A stretch of DNA of 64,000 nt from an uncultured Lachnospiraceae bacterium (GTDB taxonomy: Bacteria > Bacillota > Clostridia > Lachnospirales > Lachnospiraceae): contig CADABQ010000012.1 of NCBI GenBank assembly GCA_902786205.1, forward strand, positions 1 to 64,000, read 5' to 3'. Of this stretch, positions 18,201 through 26,434 are shown piece by piece. A program made the position numbers and the translations under genes. Position 1 is the stretch's first letter; each line of letters starts with the position of its first letter. The notes beneath the pieces are model-generated. The model was not told the origin of the DNA. It ran no database searches and was given only the letters and a program-made list of their open reading frames with translations.

Positions 18201-18497
18201 ACAGTTGCCTCAAACGGTGAAGAAGCAATTAACTTCTTTTCCAATAACCCACCGGATACATTCCAGCTTATTCTTATGGATATTAACATGCCTGTCCTAA
18301 ATGGATACGAAGCTACAAAACGAATCCGTAAATTAAGCCGTAGTGATGCCAAGAGCATTCCAATCTTAGCTTTGACAGCAAATGCATTTGATGAAGATAA
18401 AAAAGACGCTTTAGCGGCTGGTATGAACGGTCATATTGGAAAACCAATTGAAATGGATGTACTACTTCATAAAGTAAAAAAGCTTTTACATCTATAA
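15294..18497 (+). CDS. hybrid sensor histidine kinase with PAS, degenerate GGDEF, GAF and receiver domains
   Basis: A 1067-residue membrane-bound signalling protein. Residues ~20-185 hold about six hydrophobic helices. A PAS-like region (~205-325) follows, then a GGDEF-like fold (~338-445) in which the GGDEF loop reads YEGAI, so it cannot make c-di-GMP. A GAF-like domain is at ~505-675, a HisKA domain with phospho-acceptor His695 in SNMSHEIRTPMN, an ATPase domain with N, G1 and G2 boxes (NILGNALKFTPENG, SDTGIGIS, GGTGLGL), and a C-terminal receiver (~945-1065) with MAEDNEINAE and phospho-acceptor Asp in LMDINMP. No response regulator gene is adjacent. GGGAGG precedes the ATG. It stands alone among minus-strand genes and ends at a strong bidirectional terminator. 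Confidence 0.94.
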   Translation: MNSKEELLKFKERNLAYVNRLVFFILLFSFPCIPIAVVLNYFHIFNFQSSFICSLIFISIFFDAIPIFLYLTKRYAKLFMYYTMTVFSIMISIISFQCGMPVWLMYAFAPAISCLYFNKKLTLLVSAVEYISMIVSLFFSTHMYYDLLYYKQYSNSTRAFIGYSIGLTFEFGIVFIALFYFLKRIDEYLSLQANLIDVATKEKERFRIAVESTSDIIIEYDLEADRFSATTTFSPFSDAMSDDFIIENFKSYIKSDFKGSHTLMRAFQKLMKGQLHSPSEICYKTLDENGVETDCWMLYEGKSCTNDAGELRSIVGRLRDITSEKERQELQIEKEKQDRVTGLYLYEAVEDQICLSEHILHTHGLLLINTVNYLKILQAYGHVFGEMILRNIADIICAYAPNASYICRYEGAIFLVYAENTSSEKIEAVAKDITKALEKMYIGEGSVKHLICEVELQVDTLPFKQLLSQAMKNLTLKVSELDALEAEFSQESVRKEYKLEAAGTLQQWIEQHSFFNMMADLIEDAKDLKSSIRMVIEQVGKYLNMDRIVIINLSEEKPKPTLLYQWVKNEEDMLSIKFHTLDASNVKNFFNLYAASRIVDLKKLLYQPHTKELIDLSDFSLEKFYLGSQLSCPLISEGNIFGIIFFDKKIADYDWDDREKYFVEEATRIINNALNKLNADSANQAKSSFLSNMSHEIRTPMNAIIGMTEIAQKTIDDPARVQECLAKIDLSSHHLLNLINDILDLSKIESGRMKVNKEPLLLHTVIDSVDSIVRPQALTKNVNFIINRAYETNEIICDSLRLSQVLVNILGNALKFTPENGTVTLAIEELSKTNSLTEIKFSISDTGIGISKEAKKKIFAAFEQAEDTIVNQYGGTGLGLTISSDFVHLLGGKLEVDSEIGKGSTFYFTLPLPIPTLSQREQLKSQLETSAKNSEETITLSGIHILMAEDNEINAEIATTMLEMANAIVTVASNGEEAINFFSNNPPDTFQLILMDINMPVLNGYEATKRIRKLSRSDAKSIPILALTANAFDEDKKDALAAGMNGHIGKPIEMDVLLHKVKKLLHL

Positions 18498-18507
18498 AAA
18501 CTACAAA

Positions 18508-18557
18508 AACCTCAAAATAGGAACAAAATTTGTAAGTTCCTATTTTGAGGTTTTTTT
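18508..18557. terminator. bidirectional terminator between kinase and subtilase genes
   Basis: A 15-bp perfect stem CCTCAAAATAGGAAC / GTTCCTATTTTGAGG with an 11-nt loop is followed by seven T on the plus strand and preceded by AAAAA, giving TTTTT on the minus strand. It serves the two converging genes. Confidence 0.92.
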
Positions 18558-18620
18558 ATAGAATGCGGTTTGTTCAAATTTATAAATAGTTCTACGTTTC
18601 AAATTCCTGAAATATTGGTA

Positions 18621-20435
18621 TCATGGAATACTATTGGAAAGACACAACGCCCCATACCCTATCCGATTGTTCGGAACAGTCTCACCCGGTAGTGCTACTG
18701 CCCCCTTTTGTATATATGCTTTTAATTTTTCTCCATATAAAAACAAATCATTCTGCCGAACAATTCCCCACTCCATCATAAGTGCCGCCGCCCCAGTTAC
18801 AAAAGGCGTTGCCATGGATGTACCGCTGCGAATTGCATAACTATTATTGGGTGCTACCGATAAAATATCAACGCCAGGGGCTACAATATCTGGTTTTTGT
18901 AACCCATTTCGTGTATATCCCCTTCCCGAAAACGGGGCTACTTCTCCTGTATGTTCATCATAGGCTCCCACTGTCAACAATCGGTTTCCACTAGACGGAG
19001 TTGTTAAAGTAGTGTTCACAGAACTTCTTAAAAACTGCGTTTGTAATTGCACATAATTTCCAGTAGGAAGCCATATGTCGTATCGACCATCCACTACTTT
19101 ATTTGGTTTCAATCGAAAGGTCCAAATACCTTCTGACAAAACATCCCCCTGCGGTATCCATTCCATATATATTTCCTGCAATGTTTGAAAAGGGGAAGGC
19201 TCACCATAGTTAATCACTAATACACAGTCATCATATTCAAAAAAGCGGATTCCTATATCATTCTCATATAGATACCTTATTTTTCGATCAGGAGACTGTA
19301 TTTCAATTTCTAAAGTGTCTACATAATTTTTCCAAAATTGCATGTAAAAGCTGGTCTGTCCTCCCCCAACAGCCAATTCTATTTCCTCTGTTTTTCTAAC
19401 TTCTAATTTTCCCTCCGCATGTCTCCCTAAATTGCCTTCATTTCCCGTACCAACGCAAATAGCATTTTTCCATTTTAACGCTTCTGCATTTAAAAATTCA
19501 GAAACTAAATCCGTTCCTGTATGCGGTCCTGCATTATTTCCAAAACTTAAATTAATGGCAACAGGCATATTTAACTCTTCTGCTGTTTTGATTGTAAAAT
19601 CGATTGCTTCCAATAAGCGAGTTGTGCGTGGAAATGTAATTCCCTGTGCATCTCCCAATTTTACAATCAACATTTGAGCCAGAGGAGCAACTCCACGAAT
19701 TGTTCCATTGCTGGCATTTCCATTTCCGCAGGCAATACCAGCTACATGTGTACCATGCCCCGAAACGTCTATAGAAGGGACTATAGCATACCTTCTTTGT
19801 CGGTCCGTTTGCTGTAATGCGGTATTTATCATTTCTTCCGTAAATAAAGTACCCAGAATATATCCTGTCGGCGGTCCATAGGTAAATTGCTGATTTTCCT
19901 CATTTACAGTGCTACTGTCTACCGTTTGATCCCACAAAGCAACAATACGGGTAGTTCCATCTGCATTTCTAAAATCCATATTTGCATATTCAATTCCAGA
20001 ATCAATGATAGCAATCAAGACGCCTGCCCCATAAAGATTGCTTTTATCCTGATTTCCTGCATCTCCATTTAGAACATCAACTGCATTTGAAGCAGGATAC
20101 CCTGTACGCTGCAAACCATCCAAACAGATGCCCTGTTTACTCTCATTTAAGTTATACCATAACCGCCTTGGCAACTCCATATAATCGACTTCAGGAAATC
20201 TTGAAAACGCTTGTAATTGCTCTGGCCTCAAAAAAACGATTGCAACATTATTTTCCAATTCTTCTACTTGTACCGAAAGTTCTTTTCCCCTTTGTGCTAA
20301 ATTTCCATGATATTTCACAATTACTTCCCATAAAAGTGGACTTTCCTCTCCTAGCTTATAAATGGTTTTTGCTCGTAACTGTTCTGGTAATTGCTCTAAT
20401 ACCTGCAAATTTAAGTCAAACTTTCCATTTTCCAT
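18621..20435 (-). CDS. S8 family serine peptidase (subtilase, Csp-like)
   Basis: A subtilisin-type protease of about 604 residues. All three catalytic residues are present: Asp in IAIIDSGIEY, His in VSGHGTHVAGIACG and Ser in RSGTSMATPFV; the oxyanion Asn region is in GTGNEGN. A ~230-residue segment lies between the His and Ser blocks, as in clostridial CspB-like subtilases. The first ~100 residues look like a pro-domain, with no obvious signal peptide. The longer frame to 20465 has no ribosome site; AGAGGAG precedes the ATG at 20435. It follows the GH13 gene by 44 bp and is probably cotranscribed. Csp proteases act in spore germination in clostridia, but that role here is only a guess. Confidence 0.9.
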   Translation of the reverse strand: MENGKFDLNLQVLEQLPEQLRAKTIYKLGEESPLLWEVIVKYHGNLAQRGKELSVQVEELENNVAIVFLRPEQLQAFSRFPEVDYMELPRRLWYNLNESKQGICLDGLQRTGYPASNAVDVLNGDAGNQDKSNLYGAGVLIAIIDSGIEYANMDFRNADGTTRIVALWDQTVDSSTVNEENQQFTYGPPTGYILGTLFTEEMINTALQQTDRQRRYAIVPSIDVSGHGTHVAGIACGNGNASNGTIRGVAPLAQMLIVKLGDAQGITFPRTTRLLEAIDFTIKTAEELNMPVAINLSFGNNAGPHTGTDLVSEFLNAEALKWKNAICVGTGNEGNLGRHAEGKLEVRKTEEIELAVGGGQTSFYMQFWKNYVDTLEIEIQSPDRKIRYLYENDIGIRFFEYDDCVLVINYGEPSPFQTLQEIYMEWIPQGDVLSEGIWTFRLKPNKVVDGRYDIWLPTGNYVQLQTQFLRSSVNTTLTTPSSGNRLLTVGAYDEHTGEVAPFSGRGYTRNGLQKPDIVAPGVDILSVAPNNSYAIRSGTSMATPFVTGAAALMMEWGIVRQNDLFLYGEKLKAYIQKGAVALPGETVPNNRIGYGALCLSNSIP

Positions 20436-20479
20436 AAAGGCTCCTCTTACCATATAAACATTCAAAAGTTCATTATTAT

Positions 20480-22381
20480 TTATATGTTTTGTAAGACAAT
20501 AAAGTATCCTTTTTTAGGCGGAAGCTTTAAACTGATATTATCGTTTTTTCCTTCATACACAAGTTTTTCTCCCATAACATCCTGTTCAGGGAATTTTAAA
20601 TTTTGTCCAAAAATATTTAGATTGATTTCCATTTCTTTGATTAACTCCTGCTCCATAGAAGTAACCGCCAAAACTACTTGTTCCTCATTAAATCTTGCAC
20701 AAGCAAATACGTTACCTTCCACATATAATATCTTAAATCCTCCGTCCTGCAACGCGCTACAACTGTTTTTCCATTGATTCATCGTTTGATATAATTGATA
20801 ATATGGATTTTTCTGCAATTCCACATCCCAGTTCATAGGATATCTACATCCCTCTGTGGAAGTGATCCTTCCTCCTAATCCAACTTCATCTCCGTAATAC
20901 ATGCATACGCACCCAGGCAACATATAGAGCAGATATACCGCTATTTTATATTGTTCGAAGGAAATGGCAGGATCATTATGCAAGCGAGCAATATCATGGC
21001 AATCAATCATATTAAATTGGTTTTCAGAAATCACAAAAGGCAATTTTGCGTATGCATTCATAATTCTTTCTCTAAGTGCAGCAGCGGAGGTATTCGACTT
21101 TAATTTTCTCAACTCTGGCTTTCTACTTTGTCGAAAATCGAGCTGTCCAACATACTCTCTGATTGGTCTGCCACAACCATAAAAATTCATGATCGCATCC
21201 CATTCATCCCCTTTTAAATGCTCGTATCCATCATTCCAGTCCTCCGCCAAAATATAGGCATCTGCTTTTTCTTCTTTAATGGCATTCCTGATTTCTTTCC
21301 ATATTTCATGATCATAGTGGTCCATTTTATACTGTCCCGTAGTCCCTGCCACGTCAAATCTCCAACCATCAATGTCATATGGTTTTTGCAACCATTTTTT
21401 TAATACACTGTTTGGTGCTGCATATAAAATATCTCTAAGTTTAGTAGAATGATAGTTCAATTTTGGTAATGTAGGAATCCCGTAATATGCTCCATAGGAG
21501 TTATCCTCTTCAAAATAGTAAAACTGGCGTTCTGACACAGTCTTATTATAATATGCCCCTACTTCTTTATCCCAAAACGAACCGTCTCTATTAAACCATT
21601 TATGTGCACTGCCTGTATGATTGATAGAGATATCTAATACAACTCGCATCTCTTCTTCATGCAAATGCTGGCAAAGTGATTCAAAATCAGCATCCCCTCC
21701 CAAATGAGTATCTACATGAAAATAATCTACACAATCATAACGATGCACTGTTGCCGCAGAAAAAATAGGATTTAAGTAGATTCCATTTACATACAGCTCT
21801 TTTAAATATGGTATTTTATCTTCAATTCCCTTTAAATCTCCACCATAAAAATCAAGGCAAAATGCCTGTTCAAATTCTTTTGGTTCCTCCTTCCAATCTT
21901 TGATGCGTTGCACCTTATGTCCCGAAAATTCATATTCTCCATCCGACACCGCATTGTTCTCATTTCCGCAACAAAATCGATCTGGAAAAATCTGATAAAA
22001 GACCTTGCCTTTTATCCAAGATGGCTGACTATAATCTGCTATAATTTTAAAATCATAGATTTCATCAGGAAAATAATCCGTCAATCCTTTTTGATTATAA
22101 TAATACACTTTTTCTCCAGAAACGATGTAAAAATGATACGTCGTTGACCTTTGTGTAATTTCTATTTTACTGCTATAGTAAGAGAAGCCATCTGCACTTT
22201 TGCATTGTTTCATTGTTTCAAGAAATTCCAATCCATCTTTTTTATAACATAAAATAATATCAGAGATCGATGCAGTATCAAACATACGAATCTGAATTGT
22301 AATCTCCTCTCCCAATGTAGGCAAAGGATTACTAACAAATCTTGCCGAACCATCTGCATATACACTATCTTTCCAATCCAT
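20480..22381 (-). CDS. GH13 family alpha-glucan hydrolase (neopullulanase/cyclomaltodextrinase-like)
   Basis: A 633-residue alpha-amylase-family enzyme predicted to cleave alpha-glucosidic bonds. An N-terminal beta-sandwich of ~125 residues precedes the catalytic barrel (VFYQIFPDRFCCGN). The four GH13 regions are seen at DISINHTG, DGWRFDVAG (nucleophile Asp), ILAEDWND (acid Glu) and MIDCHDIAR (third Asp). The C-terminal beta domain ends in KGYFIVLQ. The N-terminal domain and the YGGDLKGIEDKIPYL segment are typical of neopullulanase/cyclomaltodextrinase (GH13_20). There is no signal peptide, so it probably acts on imported maltodextrins. AGAGGGACAG precedes the ATG. Confidence 0.93.
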   Translation of the reverse strand: MDWKDSVYADGSARFVSNPLPTLGEEITIQIRMFDTASISDIILCYKKDGLEFLETMKQCKSADGFSYYSSKIEITQRSTTYHFYIVSGEKVYYYNQKGLTDYFPDEIYDFKIIADYSQPSWIKGKVFYQIFPDRFCCGNENNAVSDGEYEFSGHKVQRIKDWKEEPKEFEQAFCLDFYGGDLKGIEDKIPYLKELYVNGIYLNPIFSAATVHRYDCVDYFHVDTHLGGDADFESLCQHLHEEEMRVVLDISINHTGSAHKWFNRDGSFWDKEVGAYYNKTVSERQFYYFEEDNSYGAYYGIPTLPKLNYHSTKLRDILYAAPNSVLKKWLQKPYDIDGWRFDVAGTTGQYKMDHYDHEIWKEIRNAIKEEKADAYILAEDWNDGYEHLKGDEWDAIMNFYGCGRPIREYVGQLDFRQSRKPELRKLKSNTSAAALRERIMNAYAKLPFVISENQFNMIDCHDIARLHNDPAISFEQYKIAVYLLYMLPGCVCMYYGDEVGLGGRITSTEGCRYPMNWDVELQKNPYYQLYQTMNQWKNSCSALQDGGFKILYVEGNVFACARFNEEQVVLAVTSMEQELIKEMEINLNIFGQNLKFPEQDVMGEKLVYEGKNDNISLKLPPKKGYFIVLQNI

Positions 22382-22494
22382 CTGTCCCTCTCCTTTCTAC
22401 TCTTTTCTCTTTTTAATCATTTTCAAAACCCATTCTTCTTTCTATTTTACCTATACCCTCACAAATGAACTTTTAAACTATCCTGTTTTTTATA

Positions 22495-22526
22495 GAGAAA
22501 AAAGCCCAATGCATTTGCATTGAGCT
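22495..22526 (-). terminator. terminator downstream of oadA
   Basis: The palindrome GCTCAATGCA...TGCATTGGGC (minus strand, plus coordinates 22503-22524) is followed by TTTTTTCTC. It lies about 20 bp after the stop of the decarboxylase alpha gene and closes the five-gene operon. Confidence 0.88.
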
Positions 22527-22543
22527 TCTTTACACGTTGCACT

Positions 22544-23956
22544 TTATACTGGGTAAGTTTTATTTTCCTCACTTGCCACTGTAGAATCAATCTTTGTTTG
22601 TTGTGCTTCACGATATTTAAAGAATTCTGTTGCCACCTGTGGGAACAATGCATAAGATAATACATCTTCATCCTGTTGTTTGTACTGCTTCATTTCTTCC
22701 TCAATATCTTTCAACTGTGGCTTAATCAAATCAGCCGGACGGCAAGTAATTGCCTCTGTATCGCCGATACATTTTTTCTGTACTTCTTTATTAAATGGTT
22801 TTACAGTCTGACCAAACTGTCCAGATAATAACTTTTTAGATTCTTTTGTTACTACCTTATATCTCTCACCTGTAACTACATTTAATACTGCCTGTGTTCC
22901 AACAATCTGAGAAGAAGGTGTTACCAATGGTGGTTCACCAAAGTCTTTACGCACTCTAGGTACTTCTTCCAATACCTCCTGGAAACGATCAGATGCTCCC
23001 ATCTCATCTAACTGAGATACAAGGTTTGATAACATACCACCAGGTACCTGATACATCAATGTTTTGATGTTTACACCTAACACCTTTGTACTCATACGAC
23101 CTGTCTTTAACCACTCTTCTCTCATTGGAGCAAAGTGATTTGCTATCTCTGCTAACAGATTCTGATCAAAGCCTGGATCATATGGTGTACCTTCAAATGT
23201 CTTTGCCATAACTTCTGTTGCTGGCTGACTTGTACCCATTGCTAATGGTGAAATAGCTGTATCGATAATATCACAACCAGCTTCAACTGCCTTCATATAA
23301 GTCATAGATGCAACACCTGAAGTATAATGTGTATGCAAATCAATTGGAATAGACACAGACTCTTTTAATGCTGTAACTAATTCTGTCGCATTATATGGAG
23401 TCAACAAACCTGCCATATCTTTGATACACAAAGATTTTGCACCCATATCTTCAATCTTCTTTGCCATATCCTTCCAGTAATCCAATGTATATGCATCACC
23501 TAATGTATAGGACAGAGCAATCTGTGCATGTCCATTTTCCTTATTGGCAGCTCGAACAGCTGTCTCTAAGTTTCTAACATCATTTAAGCAGTCAAAAATT
23601 CGAATAATATCAATACCATTTGCAATAGACTTCTGTACAAAGTATTCTACTACATCATCCGCATAGTGATTGTATCCCAAAATATTCTGTCCACGGAATA
23701 ACATTTGAAGCTTTGTCTTTTTAAATCCTGCCCTTAATTTTCTCAATCTTTCCCATGGATCTTCCTTTAGGAAACGAAGAGACGCATCAAAGGTAGCACC
23801 TCCCCAACACTCTACCGCATGATATCCAACCTGATCCATTTTATCAATAATAGGCAGCATCTGCTCTGTTGTCATTCTTGTTGCAATCAATGACTGATGG
23901 GCATCACGTAATACTGTCTCTGTAATTTTAATTGGTTTCTTTTCCTGTTCTGCCAT
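22544..23956 (-). CDS. oadA: oxaloacetate/pyruvate-type carboxyltransferase subunit (OadA / 5S), no biotin domain
   Basis: The carboxyltransferase subunit that moves CO2 between oxaloacetate/pyruvate and carrier biotin. The 470 residues have an HMGL-like TIM barrel (ITETVLRDAHQSLIATRM, metal His in DLHTHYTSG, the biotin-pocket Lys in CIKDMAGLL), then the conserved carboxylase domain (TPSSQIVGTQAVLNV). OadA of classical pumps carries a C-terminal biotinyl domain; here the protein stops at a Lys/Glu-rich tail and the biotin carrier is a separate gene in the operon. That is the architecture of the 5S subunit of transcarboxylase. AAGGAGG precedes the ATG; it is the last gene of the operon. Confidence 0.93.
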   Translation of the reverse strand: MAEQEKKPIKITETVLRDAHQSLIATRMTTEQMLPIIDKMDQVGYHAVECWGGATFDASLRFLKEDPWERLRKLRAGFKKTKLQMLFRGQNILGYNHYADDVVEYFVQKSIANGIDIIRIFDCLNDVRNLETAVRAANKENGHAQIALSYTLGDAYTLDYWKDMAKKIEDMGAKSLCIKDMAGLLTPYNATELVTALKESVSIPIDLHTHYTSGVASMTYMKAVEAGCDIIDTAISPLAMGTSQPATEVMAKTFEGTPYDPGFDQNLLAEIANHFAPMREEWLKTGRMSTKVLGVNIKTLMYQVPGGMLSNLVSQLDEMGASDRFQEVLEEVPRVRKDFGEPPLVTPSSQIVGTQAVLNVVTGERYKVVTKESKKLLSGQFGQTVKPFNKEVQKKCIGDTEAITCRPADLIKPQLKDIEEEMKQYKQQDEDVLSYALFPQVATEFFKYREAQQTKIDSTVASEENKTYPV

Positions 23957-23985
23957 TACAATTCCTCCTTATATAATTCTATTCC

Positions 23986-25134
23986 CTAAACACCAAAGAT
24001 TGCCATAAACACACCTGCTGCTACCGCTGTACCAATAACGCCAGCAACATTTGGTCCCATAGCATGCATCAATAAGAAATTTGTAGGATCTGCCTCTGCT
24101 CCTACCTTTTGCGACACTCTTGCCGCCATAGGCACCGCCGAAACACCCGCAGAACCAATCAATGGATTTATCTTTCCATGCGTAACTGCGCACATAAGTT
24201 TACCGAACAATACACCCGCTGCTGTACCAACCGCAAATGCCACTAAACCTAAAAATACGATTTTTAATGTTGTAACCTGTAAAAAGTCTTCTGCACTTGT
24301 TGTTGCTCCAACAGAGGTACCAAGTAAAATTACAACAATATACATCAATGCATTGGATGCAGTTTCTGCTAATTGATTTACTACTCCACACTCCTTGAAC
24401 AAGTTACCTAACATCAACATACCAACCAAAGGAGCTGTTGTAGGAAGCAGTAATACAACAACAATCGTTACAACGATAGGGAACAAAATCTTCTCAAGTT
24501 TTGACACTGGGCGAAGCTGTTCCATCTTAATCTCTCTTTCCTTCTTTGTTGTCAAGAGTTTCATAATTGGTGGCTGAATAATTGGTACTAAGGACATGTA
24601 GGAATATGCTGCAACCGCAATTGGTCCCATGTACTCTGTCTGTCCCAATTTACTACACAAAAACAAAGATGTAGGTCCATCAGCACCACCAATGATTGAA
24701 ATTGCTGCCGCTGCTTTATCGTTAAACCCTAAAAAGATTGCCAATAAATATGCAGTGAAAATACCAATCTGCGCTGCTGCACCCAATAGAAAACTTTTGG
24801 GATTAGCAATCAACGGTGCAAAATCCGTCATTGCACCAACTCCAAGGAAAATGAGGGACGGCAAAATACTCCATTCATCCAATGTAAAGAAGTAATGTAG
24901 TAATCCCCCCACTCCGTTCGATGTTTCCTCCGGAGATGCCATAATATCCGGATACATATTTACCAATAGCATACCAAAAGCAATAGGAATCAACAGTAAA
25001 GGTTCATATCCTTTTTTGATAGCTAAATATAGAAAAATACAGGCAATTACAATCATCAAGACATTTCCCCATGACATTGTTGCAAAAGCTGTCTGCTGTG
25101 CTAAATTTATCAAAGTTTCTGCTACTTTATCCAT
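23986..25134 (-). CDS. oadB: sodium ion-translocating decarboxylase, beta subunit
   Basis: An integral membrane subunit of biotin-dependent Na+ pumps that decarboxylates carboxybiotin and exports Na+. It has 382 residues and about nine to ten hydrophobic helices. Signature segments are FLGVGAMTDFAPLIANP, GFNDKAAAAISIIGGADGPTS (the conserved Na+ site Asp in GGADGPT), YSYMSLVPIIQPPIM and the C-terminal GAEADPTNFLLMHAMGPNVAGVIG, read in parts. The ribosome site is weak (GGTG) and is preceded by a stable hairpin in the 102-bp gap after the biotin carrier gene. It uses the energy released by decarboxylation. Confidence 0.95.
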   Translation of the reverse strand: MDKVAETLINLAQQTAFATMSWGNVLMIVIACIFLYLAIKKGYEPLLLIPIAFGMLLVNMYPDIMASPEETSNGVGGLLHYFFTLDEWSILPSLIFLGVGAMTDFAPLIANPKSFLLGAAAQIGIFTAYLLAIFLGFNDKAAAAISIIGGADGPTSLFLCSKLGQTEYMGPIAVAAYSYMSLVPIIQPPIMKLLTTKKEREIKMEQLRPVSKLEKILFPIVVTIVVVLLLPTTAPLVGMLMLGNLFKECGVVNQLAETASNALMYIVVILLGTSVGATTSAEDFLQVTTLKIVFLGLVAFAVGTAAGVLFGKLMCAVTHGKINPLIGSAGVSAVPMAARVSQKVGAEADPTNFLLMHAMGPNVAGVIGTAVAAGVFMAIFGV

Positions 25135-25148
25135 ATTTACACCATATT

Positions 25149-25169
25149 ATCATCACTAAATGTGATGAT
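25149..25169 (-). promoter_or_regulatory. intercistronic hairpin before oadB
   Basis: ATCATCAC / GTGATGAT form a perfect 8-bp stem with a 5-nt loop, 15 bases before the oadB start codon and next to a weak ribosome site. With no T-tract it is not a terminator; it may lower translation of oadB or mark RNA processing. Confidence 0.45.
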
Positions 25170-25236
25170 GCCACTTTGTAATTGAAAGAAATGTGGCTTA
25201 TCCTTTCTGATTTATTTCCTTTCAATTATTTTTACT

Positions 25237-25596
25237 TTAGTTTAAAGTTGCAACTACTGCACCAGCTTCAACTTTATCTCCTTCATTTACATTGATACTT
25301 GCAATTGTACCATCCTGAGGAGCAACAATTTCATTTTCCATCTTCATCGCTTCAAGAATTAAAATTACATCGCCCTTCTTTACTGCCTGACCTGCTGCAC
25401 CCTTTACAGATAAAATTTTACCCTGCATAGGTGCATTTACTTTCACGCTACCCTGTGCACCAGCAGGAGCTGCTGCTTTAGGAGCTGGTGCTGCTTTCTT
25501 TGCTACAGGCGCGGTAGCTACTGCACCTGTGGAAGCGCCTTCCTCAACTGTTACATCATAAACATTTCCATTAACGGTAATTGTATAATTTTTCAT
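25237..25596 (-). CDS. biotin carboxyl carrier protein (1.3S / OadC-like)
   Basis: A small 119-residue biotinyl-lipoyl attachment protein. The C-terminal half is the biotinyl domain with the modified Lys in LEAMKMENEI; the segment NAPMQGKILSVKGAAGQAVKKGD precedes it, read in parts. Residues ~25-50 are an Ala/Pro/Lys-rich flexible linker, as in swinging-arm carriers, and the N-terminus (NYTITVNGNVYDVTVEE) resembles other decarboxylase carriers. It shuttles the carboxyl group between the two carboxyltransferase subunits and the membrane pump encoded beside it. AGGAGG precedes the ATG. Confidence 0.95.
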   Translation of the reverse strand: MKNYTITVNGNVYDVTVEEGASTGAVATAPVAKKAAPAPKAAAPAGAQGSVKVNAPMQGKILSVKGAAGQAVKKGDVILILEAMKMENEIVAPQDGTIASINVNEGDKVEAGAVVATLN

Positions 25597-25639
25597 TTCT
25601 AATACCTCCTATAAAATCTTACCGGATATTTTGCCGTTT

Positions 25640-26416
25640 TTAACTTCTTTTCCATTTACTATTTACTCTTCTCTTAATTGAAGTAATATGCAATCCATCA
25701 ACGGGAGCCTCATCTCCCATACTTGCCATAATTGCTGCTGTAATAACTGCAACAATTTCCGTATCATCTGTTACATCTTCAACCACTGGCACTTCTGCGA
25801 CAGTTGCAACATCAACCGTTTTCTCTTCTTGCTTCTTAGAAGCAAACAATTTTGGAATTAAACCAAAAAGTGATATGATACCTGCAATAAAGATTAAAAC
25901 AACAAACACAATCGTGATAGACATAACTGTATTAATACCTGCATTTTTCATAGTTTCTGCAAGTGGCTGTTTTGCTGGTTCCTTATACTTTTCTACATTG
26001 ATGTCAGAAGTGTTATTTCCTGTTTTCACTGTAAAAAGTAATTTCTCCTTTTCATAATTAGCAACAGCTTTGATTACAGTAACCTTATCTTCATCCTCTG
26101 TAGAGAAATCTACAGATACAATATTTTTATAATCACCAGCTTCTTTTTGCAGCTTCTCCCAATCCTGATATTTTTTTATATCTTCCTCTTCTAATTGGTC
26201 GGAATAGCTTGACAGCAAAGATGTAAAATCAGTTTGATTCCAATTAGATTCGATAAAAGTTTTTACCTGTTCTAATAGATTATCCTGATTATCCACTTTA
26301 CCACTGACCTGTATCTCCGTATCCTTGTCAGCAGCTAATACTGTCTTTGGAGAAAATCCTATCATACCTATTACACATAGGATTGCGGTTAACGCTAATA
26401 CTAGTCTTTTTCTCAT
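25640..26416 (-). CDS. OadG-related membrane subunit
   Basis: 258 residues. An N-terminal signal peptide (RLVLALTAILCVIGMIGF) is followed by an ~120-residue extracytoplasmic region, one strong membrane helix (TVMSITIVFVVLIFIAGIISLFGLIPKLF, read in parts) and a cytoplasmic tail ending in basic HITSIKRRVNSKWKRS. The single helix with the variable tail resembles OadG, the gamma subunit that anchors the biotin-dependent pump. It is larger than classical OadG because of the exported domain, a form I associate with clostridial pumps. GAGGTGG precedes the ATG. It sits between the 12S-like and carrier genes. Confidence 0.82.
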   Translation of the reverse strand: MRKRLVLALTAILCVIGMIGFSPKTVLAADKDTEIQVSGKVDNQDNLLEQVKTFIESNWNQTDFTSLLSSYSDQLEEEDIKKYQDWEKLQKEAGDYKNIVSVDFSTEDEDKVTVIKAVANYEKEKLLFTVKTGNNTSDINVEKYKEPAKQPLAETMKNAGINTVMSITIVFVVLIFIAGIISLFGLIPKLFASKKQEEKTVDVATVAEVPVVEDVTDDTEIVAVITAAIMASMGDEAPVDGLHITSIKRRVNSKWKRS

Positions 26417-26434
26417 AATTTTGTTCCACCTCGC

